Shown here: in pieces, positions 33,590 through 43,786 of the stretch
Layout of the letters: each line of letters opens with the position of its first letter
Numbering within the stretch: the first letter of the stretch is position 1
Assembly: GCF_001968815.1 (NCBI RefSeq)
Contig: NZ_MIEQ01000044.1
Span: forward strand, 1-64,000
Direction: 5' to 3'
Length of the DNA stretch: 64,000 bases
Source of the DNA: Motiliproteus sp. MSK22-1
Lineage (GTDB): Bacteria > Pseudomonadota > Gammaproteobacteria > Pseudomonadales > Balneatricaceae
Made by a program: the position numbers and the translations under genes
Notes under the pieces: model-generated
Databases searched by the model: none
Told to the model about the DNA's origin: nothing
The model's input: the letters and a program-made list of their open reading frames with translations, nothing else

Positions 33590-34373
33590 CAACCTTCTTA
33601 GCATTAGCAACCTGTCGGCCAGTATAGGCAGACAGGTTGTTTTATCGGACATATCTATCGACGTCAATGAAGCCGAATGCGTCGCAATCGTGGGGGGCTC
33701 GGGATCTGGAAAATCCAGCCTGTTGCATTGCTTGATAGGGTTGTATAAACCTGTACAGCCCTTCGCTGGCCGAATGCAGTTCGGTGATGAACAATACGAT
33801 TTCTCTGCCGCAGGGGTGGTGCCGCGGGATCGCTCGCGTATATCCTTTGTGCCACAGAATCCCCAGGCCGGTTTAGATCCATTGAAACGTCTGGCACTTC
33901 AATGGCGGCAAACCTTACGCTGTGGGGGTGGCTCTGAGATGCCGAATTCTGAACAGCAGGCCCTGCTCAACTCACTGGGATTGCAGCATTTCGGCCGCAG
34001 TTTTCCGCATCAATGGAGTCAGGGAATGCAACAGCGCTTGCTGATCGCTTTTGCGCTGCTGGCAAAGCCGCAACTGCTGGTATTGGATGAGCCTACCTCT
34101 GCGCTGGATCCGTTGATTGCTGCCAAGACGATTACCACGGTCATGGAACATGCACGTCAAAGGAACATCGCAGTGCTAATCGTAACCCATGATCTGGCCC
34201 TCGCTTCCCGCTTTGCCCAGCGGGTCGCCATCATGGCCACAGGGCGGATTCTGGAGTTCGGCCCGTCGCAGCAGTTGCTGGACAAACCACACTCGAAGTA
34301 CGGCCAGTTGCTGGTATCCAACCGCAGTTGGAGCGGTCATCGTTCGGTAAGGCAGGTAGCGTCATCGTGTTAG
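33576..34373 (+). CDS. ABC transporter ATPase (NikD/CntD/DppD-like)
   Basis: 265 residues. Walker A GGSGSGKSS near residue 38, Q-loop FVPQNPQAGLDP, signature WSQGMQQR and Walker B LLVLDEPTSALDP are complete. It starts at a TTG inside the end of the binding-protein gene, overlapping by 14 bases. It pairs with the next ATPase as in other two-ATPase nickel/peptide importers. It lacks the long C-terminal Cys-containing extension of classical OppD/DppD, as NikD-type proteins do. Confidence 0.88.
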   Translation: MPDNNNLLSISNLSASIGRQVVLSDISIDVNEAECVAIVGGSGSGKSSLLHCLIGLYKPVQPFAGRMQFGDEQYDFSAAGVVPRDRSRISFVPQNPQAGLDPLKRLALQWRQTLRCGGGSEMPNSEQQALLNSLGLQHFGRSFPHQWSQGMQQRLLIAFALLAKPQLLVLDEPTSALDPLIAAKTITTVMEHARQRNIAVLIVTHDLALASRFAQRVAIMATGRILEFGPSQQLLDKPHSKYGQLLVSNRSWSGHRSVRQVASSC

Positions 34374-35164
34374 CTGTAAATTCACTCTGTGTTGATGTGA
34401 GCAGTCAGCGACTGCTCGATGATATTTCTTTCACCCTCAAACCGGGCGAATGTCTCTGTATCGTAGGTGAAAGTGGCTCCGGTAAAACGACCCTGCTGAA
34501 AACGTTGTTAGGCCTGATGCCCTTTAGCCAGGGGCAGATAAGTTACCAGTTTGCTGAAGAGGATTGTCAGCTCAACCCTGGACATCAATATCTGGGGTTA
34601 CCCGGTGTGAGCTGGGTGATGCAGAATCCACTGGCGGCGCTGAATCCGCTACAGCCTGTTGGTCGTGCGGTTGCTGAAAGCTTGTACCACAAGAGCCTGA
34701 GCAAGCAGAAAGAAGCCGAGCGGGTCGCGGCTGCATTCAGGAAAGTGGAGCTGTCGCCAGAGCTGGCCAGACGACTCCCCTCCCAACTATCAATCGGCCA
34801 GGCGCAACGAGTGTGCATCGCTAGAGCGTTAGTCTGCCTTCCAGAGGTCATCATTTTTGACGAGCCTCTGTCTGCTCTGGATGCGGTGGTGCAAAAACAA
34901 ATCGCGTGGGTGATCGATGGGATAAAAACCGCACATCGTCTTAGCTATCTGTTTGTTACCCATGATCTGGGTTTCGCTGATGCCTATGCAGATAAGATCT
35001 TGCTTTTGCGCGATGGCTGTGTCGAGGCCTATCAGCCGGTAGAGGAATTTTTTTCCGCCCCTACTTCTGATTATGGGGCTGAACTCATAGAAGCCGCCAG
35101 AATACTGGGCTCTCTGGATGCCCCAGCAGCCATGGCTCCCGTTCTATTGGAGGCCAGCGCATGA
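34367..35164 (+). CDS. ABC transporter ATPase (NikE/CntF/DppF-like)
   Basis: About 265 residues. Walker A GESGSGKTT, Q-loop VMQNPLAALNPLQ, signature LSIGQAQRV (Gly-Gln variant of LSGGQ with Ile at position 3) and Walker B VIIFDEPLSALD are present. A GTG at 34367 overlapping the previous stop is taken as start; an earlier in-frame ATG at 34328 lies deep in the upstream gene. The stop overlaps the permease start (ATGA). Confidence 0.88.
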   Translation: MLAVNSLCVDVSSQRLLDDISFTLKPGECLCIVGESGSGKTTLLKTLLGLMPFSQGQISYQFAEEDCQLNPGHQYLGLPGVSWVMQNPLAALNPLQPVGRAVAESLYHKSLSKQKEAERVAAAFRKVELSPELARRLPSQLSIGQAQRVCIARALVCLPEVIIFDEPLSALDAVVQKQIAWVIDGIKTAHRLSYLFVTHDLGFADAYADKILLLRDGCVEAYQPVEEFFSAPTSDYGAELIEAARILGSLDAPAAMAPVLLEASA

Positions 35165-36132
35165 AGAAGATTGCAAACGGTGTGACAGGGCTGATCTGCC
35201 AGCGCTTGGCTGGACTGCTGGCAGTGATGTTTGGTGTCAGCTTCCTTACCTTTTTGCTGTATTACTTCGCCCCCGGTGATAAAGCACTTGCCATTGGGCA
35301 GGCCCGCTATAGTGGTGAAGGGGATGTCCAACCGGAAATTATCGCTATGATCCGGGAGGAGTTCGGGCTGGATAAACCTTTTCTAAGCCAGTTCTTCCAT
35401 TGGTTGAGTCCGTTGCTGCAAGGTGATCTTGGACGTTCTCTGGTTTCCCAGGAAGAAGTGTGGCTGATTGTAATACCGAATCTTCAGGAAACATTGACAC
35501 TGTCCATTACTGCGTTGCTTTTAGGCCTTGGGCTGGCTTTCGTTCTCAGTGTTGTGAGTGCCCAAAAGCCCGGTAGCTTAATGGATCGAGTTGCCATTGG
35601 AGTTGCCTCGGTGGGAGCTGCAGTCCCTTCTTACTGGCTGGGATTGATGTTGATTCTGTTGTTTGCAGCCACTTTACAGTGGTTGCCCTCTTACGGCAGC
35701 GGTAGTTTTTCCCATTTAATATTACCAGCCACCACTCTCGCTCTGTGGGTCATGACCACTCAGACACGCTTGTTCCGTTCTTTTTTACTGGAGGCACAAG
35801 CTGCGCCTCATCTCGAAGCCCTGAGATTAAGACAAGTTACTGAAACAGAAATCTTTTGGTGCCATGTGTTACGGCATGCGTTGATTCCTGCAATAACGAT
35901 GATCGGTATTGAATTGGCGGCGCTACTCGAAGGAGCGGTGATTGTGGAGGTGATATTCTCCCGAAACGGTATTGGATCTCTCTTTGTCAGTTCGGTGATG
36001 AGTAGAGATTATCCGGTCATTATGTGTCTGGTTCTGCTATCAGCGTTCAGTTATGTGCTGATTAATACGCTGGTAGAGCTGCTGCAAGATGCGATCAACC
36101 CTGTAAAACGTGTCACTCGAGTGGTGGTTTGA
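35161..36132 (+). CDS. ABC transporter permease (NikB/CntB/DppB-like)
   Basis: 323 residues with about six membrane helices. The large periplasmic loop after helix 1 contains EEFGLDKPFLSQFFHWLSPLL, typical of this permease class, and the cytoplasmic EAA loop reads LRLRQVTETEIFWCHVLRHAL. Coupled by four-base overlaps to both neighbours. It forms the membrane channel with the next gene product. Confidence 0.9.
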   Translation: MKKIANGVTGLICQRLAGLLAVMFGVSFLTFLLYYFAPGDKALAIGQARYSGEGDVQPEIIAMIREEFGLDKPFLSQFFHWLSPLLQGDLGRSLVSQEEVWLIVIPNLQETLTLSITALLLGLGLAFVLSVVSAQKPGSLMDRVAIGVASVGAAVPSYWLGLMLILLFAATLQWLPSYGSGSFSHLILPATTLALWVMTTQTRLFRSFLLEAQAAPHLEALRLRQVTETEIFWCHVLRHALIPAITMIGIELAALLEGAVIVEVIFSRNGIGSLFVSSVMSRDYPVIMCLVLLSAFSYVLINTLVELLQDAINPVKRVTRVVV

Positions 36133-36995
36133 TGACAGATATCGAAACTCTGCCTTCGGTGTATGAAGGAAGTGACGGAGCAGAATTGACCGCTTTGCGG
36201 AGGTTTTTGATCCGCACCGGAATTGGAATCATGGTATTTCTTGGACTTTATGCAATGGCGCTGCTGCTAACGCCCTATGATCCCAATACCGCAGACTTTC
36301 TGTCTCGTTTGCAATCGCCGGGTGCGGCGCACTGGCTTGGTACTGATCATCTGGGACGTGATGTTGCCACCCGGATTATTTACGGTGCCGGTTGGTCGGT
36401 TGGATTGGCCTTGGTTATTTCAGTTTGCGGAGCGGTTATCGGTGTTCTGATAGGGCTCTGTGCAGGGGCCGGACCGCAATGGTTTGATCGTTTATCCATG
36501 CGGACCACGGATTCGTTTTTTGCCTTCCCCGAGCTGATAGCCGCCATTGCAATTTCCGGCATTCTAGGCCCGAGCACTGGCAATATGGTGCTCGCGCTGG
36601 TGATGGTCAGCTGGATGCGCTATGCCCGCCTGACCCGCTCATTGACGCTGGTGTTGAATCAGAAGGATTTTATAGTGCAGGCTCGACTGAACCGCCTGCC
36701 CTTCTGGCTCATTCTATGGCGCCACTTTTTGCCAAATTTACGGCTCGGATTGTTGGTGCTGTGGACCAACATGTGGTCTCGGACTATCCTTTCGATCTCG
36801 GGACTGAGCTTTCTCGGTTTTGGTGTCCAGCCACCGCAGGCTGAGTGGGGCGCCATGCTGGTCGATGGTAAAGCCTATATGTTGACAGCACCCTACCTGA
36901 TGATATTCCCGGGTCTGGCGGTACTAATAACAGTGCTGGCTTTGAACCTGATCGGTGACCAGTTGCGTGACCATATTCAGAAACCTGTTGATTGA
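36132..36995 (+). CDS. ABC transporter permease (NikC/CntC/DppC-like)
   Basis: About 287 residues from the ATG at 36132 (overlaps the preceding TGA). An N-terminal cytoplasmic stretch, then about six helices. HWLGTDHLGRDVATRIIYGA is the DppC/NikC signature before the transport domain, and the EAA loop reads ARLNRLPFWLILWRHFLPNL. It completes a five-gene importer. Confidence 0.92.
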   Translation: MTDIETLPSVYEGSDGAELTALRRFLIRTGIGIMVFLGLYAMALLLTPYDPNTADFLSRLQSPGAAHWLGTDHLGRDVATRIIYGAGWSVGLALVISVCGAVIGVLIGLCAGAGPQWFDRLSMRTTDSFFAFPELIAAIAISGILGPSTGNMVLALVMVSWMRYARLTRSLTLVLNQKDFIVQARLNRLPFWLILWRHFLPNLRLGLLVLWTNMWSRTILSISGLSFLGFGVQPPQAEWGAMLVDGKAYMLTAPYLMIFPGLAVLITVLALNLIGDQLRDHIQKPVD

Positions 36996-37017
36996 ATGAC
37001 ACATTGAAGAGTTTTCC

Positions 37018-37926
37018 ATGAGCCCTGATGCTATTGGCGTATCCCTTCGCATTGGTGCGACCTTGTTTTTCACCATCATGGTGTTATTTATCAAGTTTAT
37101 TGCCGAACAGATTCCGACTGGACAGATCGTATTTTTTCGCAGTGCTTTTGCCTTGATTCCACTGGTGGTTTTTCTCCATATAAGTAAAGAATTTCCATCG
37201 GGATTACGCACAAAAAAACCGATGGGGCACGTCTATCGTTGCGTACTGGGGTGTTTGGCGATGTTTGCCTCCTTTGCTTCTTTAAAGTATCTGCCAATCG
37301 CCCATGCCACTATGATTGGCTACATAGCTCCGCTATTAACGGTACTGTTGGCACGAATGATATTGAAAGAGCAAGTCAGCGGCCCACGTTGGCTCGGCAT
37401 TGCACTTGGTTTTGCCAGCATGCTAGTACTAGTGATGCCGAATATCGCCGGTGTTGCTGCGAATCAAGAATATTTCATCGGTGCGACGCTTGGATTATTG
37501 ACGGCAGTGTTCACCGCAGGGGCCAAGATCCAGATACGTAGCCTGGCTCAAACAGAGAACGCTGGATCCATCGCCTTTTAGTTTGCCCTAACCTGTACTC
37601 TTGCGGGTCTGACGACGATACCGACGGGATGGGTTCAGCCTGACCAGGAGCAACTATTGCTGTTGATTGGCTGCGGATTTGCCGGTGGCATTGCACACAT
37701 CATGATGACCCTCAGCTATCAGCACAGTGAGGTATCTAAACTAGCAACGTTCGAATATTTGGCACTGGCGTTTGCCGTGGTGGCTGATTTTGTGTTTTTT
37801 GCTATAGCGCCGGAACCGAACTTCTATCTGTCCAGTGCTCTGATTATTGCAGCAACGATCATTGTCACACTGTTGGATCGTCCTAATAAAACGCGGCTTG
37901 CCTGCCAGGCAAAACCGCCAGACTGA
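37018..37926 (+). pseudogene. EamA-type (DMT) exporter interrupted by one TAG
   Basis: A drug/metabolite-transporter-superfamily protein with ten predicted helices, encoded 22 bases after the ABC operon. The frame is open for 187 codons, hits TAG at 37579-37581, then continues in the same frame for 114 codons to TGA at 37924. Both halves carry EamA-like repeats (SLKYLPIAHATMIGYIAPL and TLSYQHSEVSKLATFEYLAL). In homologs a Tyr or other aromatic residue is likely at the TAG position; that is inference. EamA exporters accompany Zur-controlled opine-metallophore loci (CntI in Pseudomonas), which fits the neighbouring operon. Without readthrough only half a transporter is made. Confidence 0.85.
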
Positions 37927-38096
37927 TTTTTGAAGCCAACAGTCGAAGCTTTCCAGATAACCTTTTAGGGCTGCTCGGAAGACGTAACGGGGTATAGGTT
38001 TGTTTACAATAATATAGCTGATTCGATAATGCAGGTGATTATGCTTGGTTCTGTCTGATAAGAAAAAATACAGTCCATATGACGCAGGCCCATTCA

Positions 38097-38130
38097 AAGT
38101 CTGTTGTGGTATTTATCACCACAACAGACT
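38097..38130. terminator. Strong hairpin between convergent genes
   Basis: AGTCTGTTGTGGT and ACCACAACAGACT form a perfect 13-base stem around a seven-base loop. It sits between the EamA exporter gene (+) and maeB (-). No long T run follows in either direction, so Rho-independent function is uncertain. Confidence 0.65.
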
Positions 38131-38204
38131 CTTGAGTCTAGGCTCTATTGTAAGCAGATAGTCTTTATCTTAATCAAACAATTCCTGACCAAAACAATCC
38201 GTTG

Positions 38205-38244
38205 CTAAAGCTATCCTTTATTTACTAAAGCTATCCTTTACTAA
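38205..38244. repeat. 20-bp direct repeat before the maeB stop
   Basis: CTAAAGCTATCCTTTATTTA (38205-38224) is repeated at 38225-38244 with changes only at the end. The second copy runs into the maeB stop codon. The rest of 37927-38240 holds only the hairpin at 38097. Confidence 0.85.
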
Positions 38245-40538
38245 ATTGGACAAACATTGTCCTTGCAGTAACGCTCCACATCAGCAGCGGTCAAAGCGCT
38301 CATATTGAATATGCCACGAGCCGTTACCGAAGGTATTACGATATGAGCAGGCTTGCTGATACCTGTGAGGAAAGGTCCGATCAATAGCGCATCCGTTAAG
38401 GAACGAATTAATCCCAGGGCAATGTTGGCAGCATCCAGGTTAGGCATAATCAACAGATTAGCCTGACCTGTCAGATTTGCCCCCGGGAAGATACGATTTC
38501 TCAGCTCTTCATTCATTGCGGTGAATGCATGCATTTCACCATCAATTTCCACATCAGGGTGTTTCTCTCTTAACATGGCTGCCGCTTCTCGCATCTTACG
38601 AGCGGAACTACCTCGGGAAGAACCAAAGTTGGAATGAGAGAGTAAAGCGACTTTAGGATCAATACCAAATTGACGGACAAATTCGATACTGGATTCGGTC
38701 GTAGAAACCAATTCCTCTGTTGTTGGATCAACATTCAAGAAGGCATCAGCGAGGAACAACGGTCCGGTTGGTAACAACAAAGCACAAACGGAAGATACGT
38801 GGCTATCAGCACTGTCTGTACCCAATACCTCATAGATCTTCTGAAAGTGACTGTCGAATCGACTGACTTTACCGCAAATCAAACCATGGGCTTCTCCCAT
38901 AGAAACCATGACAGAAGCCAGAGCCGTCGCATTGGTGCGCACCTCTGCCTTGGCTGCTTCAACAGTCACCCCCTTGCGGCCAACGAGCTCATGATAGTGC
39001 TGCCAGTAGCGGTCATGGAGATCACAATCGTTGGGATTAAACACTTGCACGTCCTCCCCAAGATTAAAACGCAAGCCAAGCCTGTCCATCTTCTCTCGAA
39101 CAATTTCGGGGCGAGCGATCAGGATCGGAGCGGCAACTCCTTCGTCAACGATGGCCTGCATAGCCATCAATACGTCATCGTTTTCCCCTTCTGCGTAAAC
39201 CAGTCGTCTCTTTGGCCCTTGCTTGGCCACTTCAATCATCGGCTGCATAAACAGACCGGCACGGTTAACAAACTCGTGCAGTGACTTGCGGTAGGCTTCG
39301 AGATCGGCAATAGGTCGAGTGGCTACACCACTTTCCATTGCGGCCTTGACTACCGCTACAGGGACTTCTTCGATCAGCCGAGGATCAAATGGCTTAGGAA
39401 TCAGGTAATCCGGGCCAAATGTCAGATCTTCTCCGACATAAGCCTCAGCAACCACATCAGTCGCTTCTTTCATCGCCAGATCGGCAATCGCCTTGACGCA
39501 GGCCTGCTTCATCGCCTCATTGATGGTACTGGCACCGCAGTCCAGTGCCCCTCTGAAAATAAACGGGAAACAAAGTACGTTGTTGACCTGATTCGGATAG
39601 TCGGAACGGCCGGTCGCCAGTATCGCGTCTGGGCGGACTTCTTTAGCCAGCTCCGGCATTATTTCAGGAGTCGGGTTTGCCATCGCCAGGATCAATGGCT
39701 TTTCGGCCATCTTCTTAACCATATCCTGAGTCAACACTCCCGGTCCGGACAGCCCCAGGAACAAATCAGCACCGTCGATCGCATCATCCAATGTTCGCAG
39801 ATCTGTTTCTCGTGCGTATCTCTCTTTCCAGGGGTTCATCCCCTGCTCACGGCCCTGATAAACAACACCGGAACGGTCAATTAACGTCACATGTTTCTTT
39901 TGCAGTCCCATACTGACCAGCAGGTCAACACAGGCAATACTGGCGGCACCACTACCGGACACCACCAACTTGATATCTTCAATGGTTTTTTCGACAACTC
40001 TCAGACCGTTATATACAGCTGCTGCTGCCACGATAGCAGTTCCATGCTGATCATCATGAAAGACAGGGATATTCATCCGCTCCCGCAGTTTGCTTTCAAC
40101 CAGGAAACACTCGGGAGCCTTAATATCTTCTAAATTGATTCCTCCAAATGTTGGCTCCAGAGCGGCGATCACATCAACTAATTTGTCTACTTCGGTCTCA
40201 TTAACTTCGATATCAAAAACATCGATATTGGCAAACTTTTTAAATAGAACGGCTTTACCTTCCATGACCGGCTTGGATGCCAACGGACCAATATCACCCA
40301 GTCCCAGTACTGCCGTGCCGTTAGTGATAACGCCGACCAGATTACCCCGAGCAGTCATTCGCGCTGCTTCAGCATCATCTTCGACAATCGCCTCACAGGC
40401 ATAGGCAACACCCGGAGAATATGCCCGGGACAAATCCCGTTTATTCGCCAAAGGTTTTGTAGGTTGTATAGCAAGCTTTCCCGGCACGGGATCTGTGTGG
40501 TATCGCAGAGCACTTTCTTTGAATGAATCTTCTGACAT
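38241..40538 (-). CDS. maeB: NADP-dependent malic enzyme with phosphotransacetylase domain, MaeB
   Basis: It converts malate to pyruvate and CO2, producing NADPH. 765 residues, the length of the long bacterial MaeB. The N-terminal malic domain (about 1-425) shows [26 protein letters not shown], a Rossmann [17 protein letters not shown] and [14 protein letters not shown]. The C-terminal ~335 residues match a phosphate acetyl/butyryltransferase-like domain ([28 protein letters not shown]) that is regulatory, not catalytic, in MaeB. It is monocistronic. The upstream 40539-40812 gap contains no feature I can name. Confidence 0.96.
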   Translation of the reverse strand: MSEDSFKESALRYHTDPVPGKLAIQPTKPLANKRDLSRAYSPGVAYACEAIVEDDAEAARMTARGNLVGVITNGTAVLGLGDIGPLASKPVMEGKAVLFKKFANIDVFDIEVNETEVDKLVDVIAALEPTFGGINLEDIKAPECFLVESKLRERMNIPVFHDDQHGTAIVAAAAVYNGLRVVEKTIEDIKLVVSGSGAASIACVDLLVSMGLQKKHVTLIDRSGVVYQGREQGMNPWKERYARETDLRTLDDAIDGADLFLGLSGPGVLTQDMVKKMAEKPLILAMANPTPEIMPELAKEVRPDAILATGRSDYPNQVNNVLCFPFIFRGALDCGASTINEAMKQACVKAIADLAMKEATDVVAEAYVGEDLTFGPDYLIPKPFDPRLIEEVPVAVVKAAMESGVATRPIADLEAYRKSLHEFVNRAGLFMQPMIEVAKQGPKRRLVYAEGENDDVLMAMQAIVDEGVAAPILIARPEIVREKMDRLGLRFNLGEDVQVFNPNDCDLHDRYWQHYHELVGRKGVTVEAAKAEVRTNATALASVMVSMGEAHGLICGKVSRFDSHFQKIYEVLGTDSADSHVSSVCALLLPTGPLFLADAFLNVDPTTEELVSTTESSIEFVRQFGIDPKVALLSHSNFGSSRGSSARKMREAAAMLREKHPDVEIDGEMHAFTAMNEELRNRIFPGANLTGQANLLIMPNLDAANIALGLIRSLTDALLIGPFLTGISKPAHIVIPSVTARGIFNMSALTAADVERYCKDNVCPI

Positions 40539-40812
40539 GGAGACAATCCCTTACATGAACTTACGAGAATCCTGCCGATAGTATCACGACCTCAGCTCCT
40601 CCTGTATGGCCAGATTGTTCAATTCGCCAGGTACTTTGGTTCTAAATGATACTCTTCACCATCTGAGCAGGTTAAATTACCTTAGGGAGACCCATATAAA
40701 GGCGTTTCGAATACTCGCAAACCAAGGCGAAGCAAACACAGGATCTGCGCCTTAAGCGGTTTTAAAATAAAATTTTTAACTTTCGGTTTTTATCACCAAT
40801 CAGGGCCTTACC

Positions 40813-42042
40813 CTAGCACCGGTCAAGAGATTTAAGCGCATCCTGAGCCCAGCTGATACTTTCCTGATAGGCTCTGGGGAAAGCATCGACGTTGGACTGA
40901 ATCTCCGACAGTGCATCCCATTCACCCTGTTCATAGGCTAATACCGATTTCAGCGTCAGCCCCATTTCACCCTCCATAGAACTGATTGCCTGCTTCACTT
41001 CCTGCCCCAGAGACAGAAGCTCCAGAAGCTGTTCCTTTTCTATATCCAGTACTGCATGGATACCTGACAACAACCCCACGAGAAAATAGCTATTAGCATT
41101 GGTTACTTCAATCGATTCAGCCAGCAATTCGCACATCCGGCCTCGAGCCAGCAACTGTAGCGTCAGCTCTGGCGGCTTTTCACTGTTGCTGCACAACGCG
41201 ATCAGCGACGCCCATTTCAGCAGCTGATCCTGTCCGAGCAGGCAGACAGCTTCACGGATCGAAACAATTTTCTTTACCAGAGTAAATTCTGCAGAATTCA
41301 GAATTCGCAATATTTTGTAGGTCAAAGTGGAATCCCTGACAATAAGCGTTTCCACTTCAGCCGGGGTAATCTCAGGGTTGTTTAATTCAGCAATCAGCTG
41401 CAATACAGCTGCGACATCTGACCCGACTTTTTTACCGGCAACAAGGGTGGGTTTTTGAAGGAAATAGCCCTGAAACAACTTACATCCCAAATCCATGCAC
41501 TCAAACAACTTATCCTGGCTTTCGACTTTCTCTGCCAACAACGAGACCGAATAGGGTTGTAGCAATTTGATATTCTCGACAAGCTCCTCACTGGAAAGCT
41601 GCAACACATCCAGCTTGATAATATCGACAATATCCAGCAACGGCAGATACTTGTCCTGAAAAACAAAATCATCCAGCGCCAGTCTAAAACCCTCCGTCTT
41701 TAGCCTGCTTAGCGCTACGATCAGCGGTGTATCAATTTCCGTATCCTCCAATACCTCAATCACGACTCGCGACCTGAGCAACTTGGGAATCCGGTGCTCA
41801 ACCAGGATACGATGAGTAAAGTTGACAAACACCGGGAGATTACGCGCCAGAACATCGGCACCCGCGCCAGTATAGGCATTAAGAATAACATCACTGGTGG
41901 CTTCATCCCCATCCAGAAATGCAGCACCACCACTGGAGCCACTGCGGTATAACAGCTCATACGCAACAACACTCAACTGCCTGTCAAAAATAGGCTGTCG
42001 AGCCATCAAAACTTCAGTTTCCTGTAGCGGTTTCTCCATCAT
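40813..42042 (-). CDS. EAL-HDOD domain signalling protein
   Basis: 409 residues. The N-terminal EAL-like half (about 10-200) reads MARQPIFDRQLSVVAYELLYR; the Glu-Ala-Leu is replaced by Glu-Leu-Leu and the DDFGTG motif by LDDFVFQ, so phosphodiesterase activity is doubtful. An HDOD domain (about 205-395, ILRILNSAEF, LLGQDQLLKW) follows. Proteins of this form bind c-di-GMP or act as scaffolds in motility and biofilm control. The start overlaps the end of the REC-PP2C gene by 29 bases in another frame. The partner is likely the three neighbouring signalling genes. Confidence 0.9.
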   Translation of the reverse strand: MMEKPLQETEVLMARQPIFDRQLSVVAYELLYRSGSSGGAAFLDGDEATSDVILNAYTGAGADVLARNLPVFVNFTHRILVEHRIPKLLRSRVVIEVLEDTEIDTPLIVALSRLKTEGFRLALDDFVFQDKYLPLLDIVDIIKLDVLQLSSEELVENIKLLQPYSVSLLAEKVESQDKLFECMDLGCKLFQGYFLQKPTLVAGKKVGSDVAAVLQLIAELNNPEITPAEVETLIVRDSTLTYKILRILNSAEFTLVKKIVSIREAVCLLGQDQLLKWASLIALCSNSEKPPELTLQLLARGRMCELLAESIEVTNANSYFLVGLLSGIHAVLDIEKEQLLELLSLGQEVKQAISSMEGEMGLTLKSVLAYEQGEWDALSEIQSNVDAFPRAYQESISWAQDALKSLDRC

Positions 42043-43786
42043 TTGTTCCTCGTGCCCAACTCAGAATGGCTTCTACATGATTACCGACAGAGTAGTACCT
42101 CAGGCTGTCACAAAGAGTATTAACCAGCAGAATACCACGTCCGCTGTGTGATGTTTCATCTCCTGGGTCATCCACCCAGTTTACGTAATTAAAGCCCGGA
42201 CCACTGTCTTCAATCCGCATCTCCAGATAACACTTTTCGGCCCCCACGCTGTAAGATAGCTTAATACAAACAAATCCGTCAGAAAGATTGGCTAAACGAG
42301 ACTCCCGTTCATCGTAGTAATGAGAGAACCCCTCGGCGGAGCTTTTAAGAGTCGACTCAAGGCCCAGGACGCCATGGTCCAATGCATTGACATAAAGCTC
42401 TGACAACACAGTAAAAATAGCCTGACGCGGCAAGCTCGGCCCCACCATATCCTGAAGCTGACCAATAGCCATGGGGACAGGGTCTGCCTCGTTCAGCGCT
42501 GACCCGGTCAGTTCCAGTTGCCACTTCCATGCAGTGGACTGGCTTAAACGAGTCTGGCCGACGGAGGTACTCTTCCCTTCCGGTGGCAATGAGGAACGCG
42601 CTATTGAACAGGGAATTTCTACCATACTGATATCATCTGCTGGCTCGGTTACGCCACAAAACAGCTCCAGACTGGTTTTAACGCTGCCGAACAGGTCATC
42701 GTTTTGCAATCCCTGCTGAATAGCCCGCTCAAAGCGCTGATCTCCAAACTGTTCTGCGCGAAAGTTTCTGGCCTCTACGACACCATCACTGGAGATCAGT
42801 ACCCGATCTCCGGCCTCCACATCAAAACGATCAAGTACAAGTTCTTCAGCCTGGAACGCTTGTATCCCCATGGGTGGATGGATAGAAGGAAAGTGATGCT
42901 TTACCTGTTTTCTTTTGGTGTCCAGCAGCCAGACATCAGGCATACCGCCATTCCAAACAGAAATTCTATTTTCTTCTGAACAGATCCATACCAGGCAACC
43001 ACAAAGAAACATTCCAGTGGGTAAAGAATGGCAAAGCTTATTATTAATCTGCTGCAATATTTCAGAGCCAGAAAACCCTTTCCCGGCCATCGCCCTGAAG
43101 GTATCAGCCAACGGAAGTGAACCAATCGAGGCGACCAGACCATGACCGGTAAAGTCCCCCAGAAAAACGTAAAGATCGCCATCCGGCCGATAGGCCGTCA
43201 GCAGAACATCACCGCTGAAGGTTGAAGCGGGGTGCATCAGAGTTTGAAGCCCCACTACAGCGACATTATCTGCGGCTACAACCCGATTAAAGACCTGCTC
43301 CGCAACCTCCGCCTCCCGCTGACGCTCATCATTAAGAACGCGAAGCTCTTTATACAATCGTTGAATTCTGCCAACGGCAATGATCTTCGAGCGCAGCGCT
43401 GCCGGAGTACTTGGCTTGCTTAAGAAGTCATCACCACCGGCGCTGACACAACGCCCCAGCGTTTCATCGTCACCCAGCGCAGTCAGGAAAATAACAGGAA
43501 CAAAAGAGTTGCCCAACCTGGCTTTGATTTGCTGAGTTGCCTCAAGACCGTCCATCACAGGCATAAGTACGTCCATGAAAACAATATCGGGCTGATAGCG
43601 GTCAAATTGCTCAACCCCCTGCTCACCGTTTTCAGCCTCCACTACCTGATAGTCGTTAGCATTGAGCATCGACTTAAGCATCATACGACTGACTTCATCG
43701 TCATCGACGACCAAGGCAAGCCTTAAGGGAACATCATCGCTACTTCCTAACACCCTGTCCACCCCCCCGAACAAGGGATCATTCAT
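42014..43786 (-). CDS. Response regulator with PP2C phosphatase and kinase domain (HsbR-like)
   Basis: 590 residues in three modules. A receiver domain (about 22-135) has D28, D29, phospho-acceptor D72, T102 and K124. A PP2C/RsbU-type Ser/Thr phosphatase follows (about 185-390; TGHGLVASIGSLPLADTFRA, SDGV). A C-terminal HATPase_c anti-sigma kinase (about 420-575) ends in ELYVNALDHGVLGLES and SGRGILLVNTLCDSL. This order is that of HsbR of Pseudomonas and CrsR of Shewanella, which phosphorylate and dephosphorylate a STAS partner to free an anti-sigma factor. The STAS gene is directly upstream, overlapping by eight bases. Confidence 0.93.
   Translation of the reverse strand: MNDPLFGGVDRVLGSSDDVPLRLALVVDDDEVSRMMLKSMLNANDYQVVEAENGEQGVEQFDRYQPDIVFMDVLMPVMDGLEATQQIKARLGNSFVPVIFLTALGDDETLGRCVSAGGDDFLSKPSTPAALRSKIIAVGRIQRLYKELRVLNDERQREAEVAEQVFNRVVAADNVAVVGLQTLMHPASTFSGDVLLTAYRPDGDLYVFLGDFTGHGLVASIGSLPLADTFRAMAGKGFSGSEILQQINNKLCHSLPTGMFLCGCLVWICSEENRISVWNGGMPDVWLLDTKRKQVKHHFPSIHPPMGIQAFQAEELVLDRFDVEAGDRVLISSDGVVEARNFRAEQFGDQRFERAIQQGLQNDDLFGSVKTSLELFCGVTEPADDISMVEIPCSIARSSLPPEGKSTSVGQTRLSQSTAWKWQLELTGSALNEADPVPMAIGQLQDMVGPSLPRQAIFTVLSELYVNALDHGVLGLESTLKSSAEGFSHYYDERESRLANLSDGFVCIKLSYSVGAEKCYLEMRIEDSGPGFNYVNWVDDPGDETSHSGRGILLVNTLCDSLRYYSVGNHVEAILSWARGTNDGETATGN

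Noticed and set aside
37018-37926. Two separate small transporter genes
   Set aside because: Both parts are in one frame, together make one EamA protein of normal length, and the second part has no start signal of its own.
38097-38130. Hairpin considered as an attC or mobile-element end
   Set aside because: It lacks the TAAC/GTTA boxes and target duplications, and lies between convergent genes as a terminator would.
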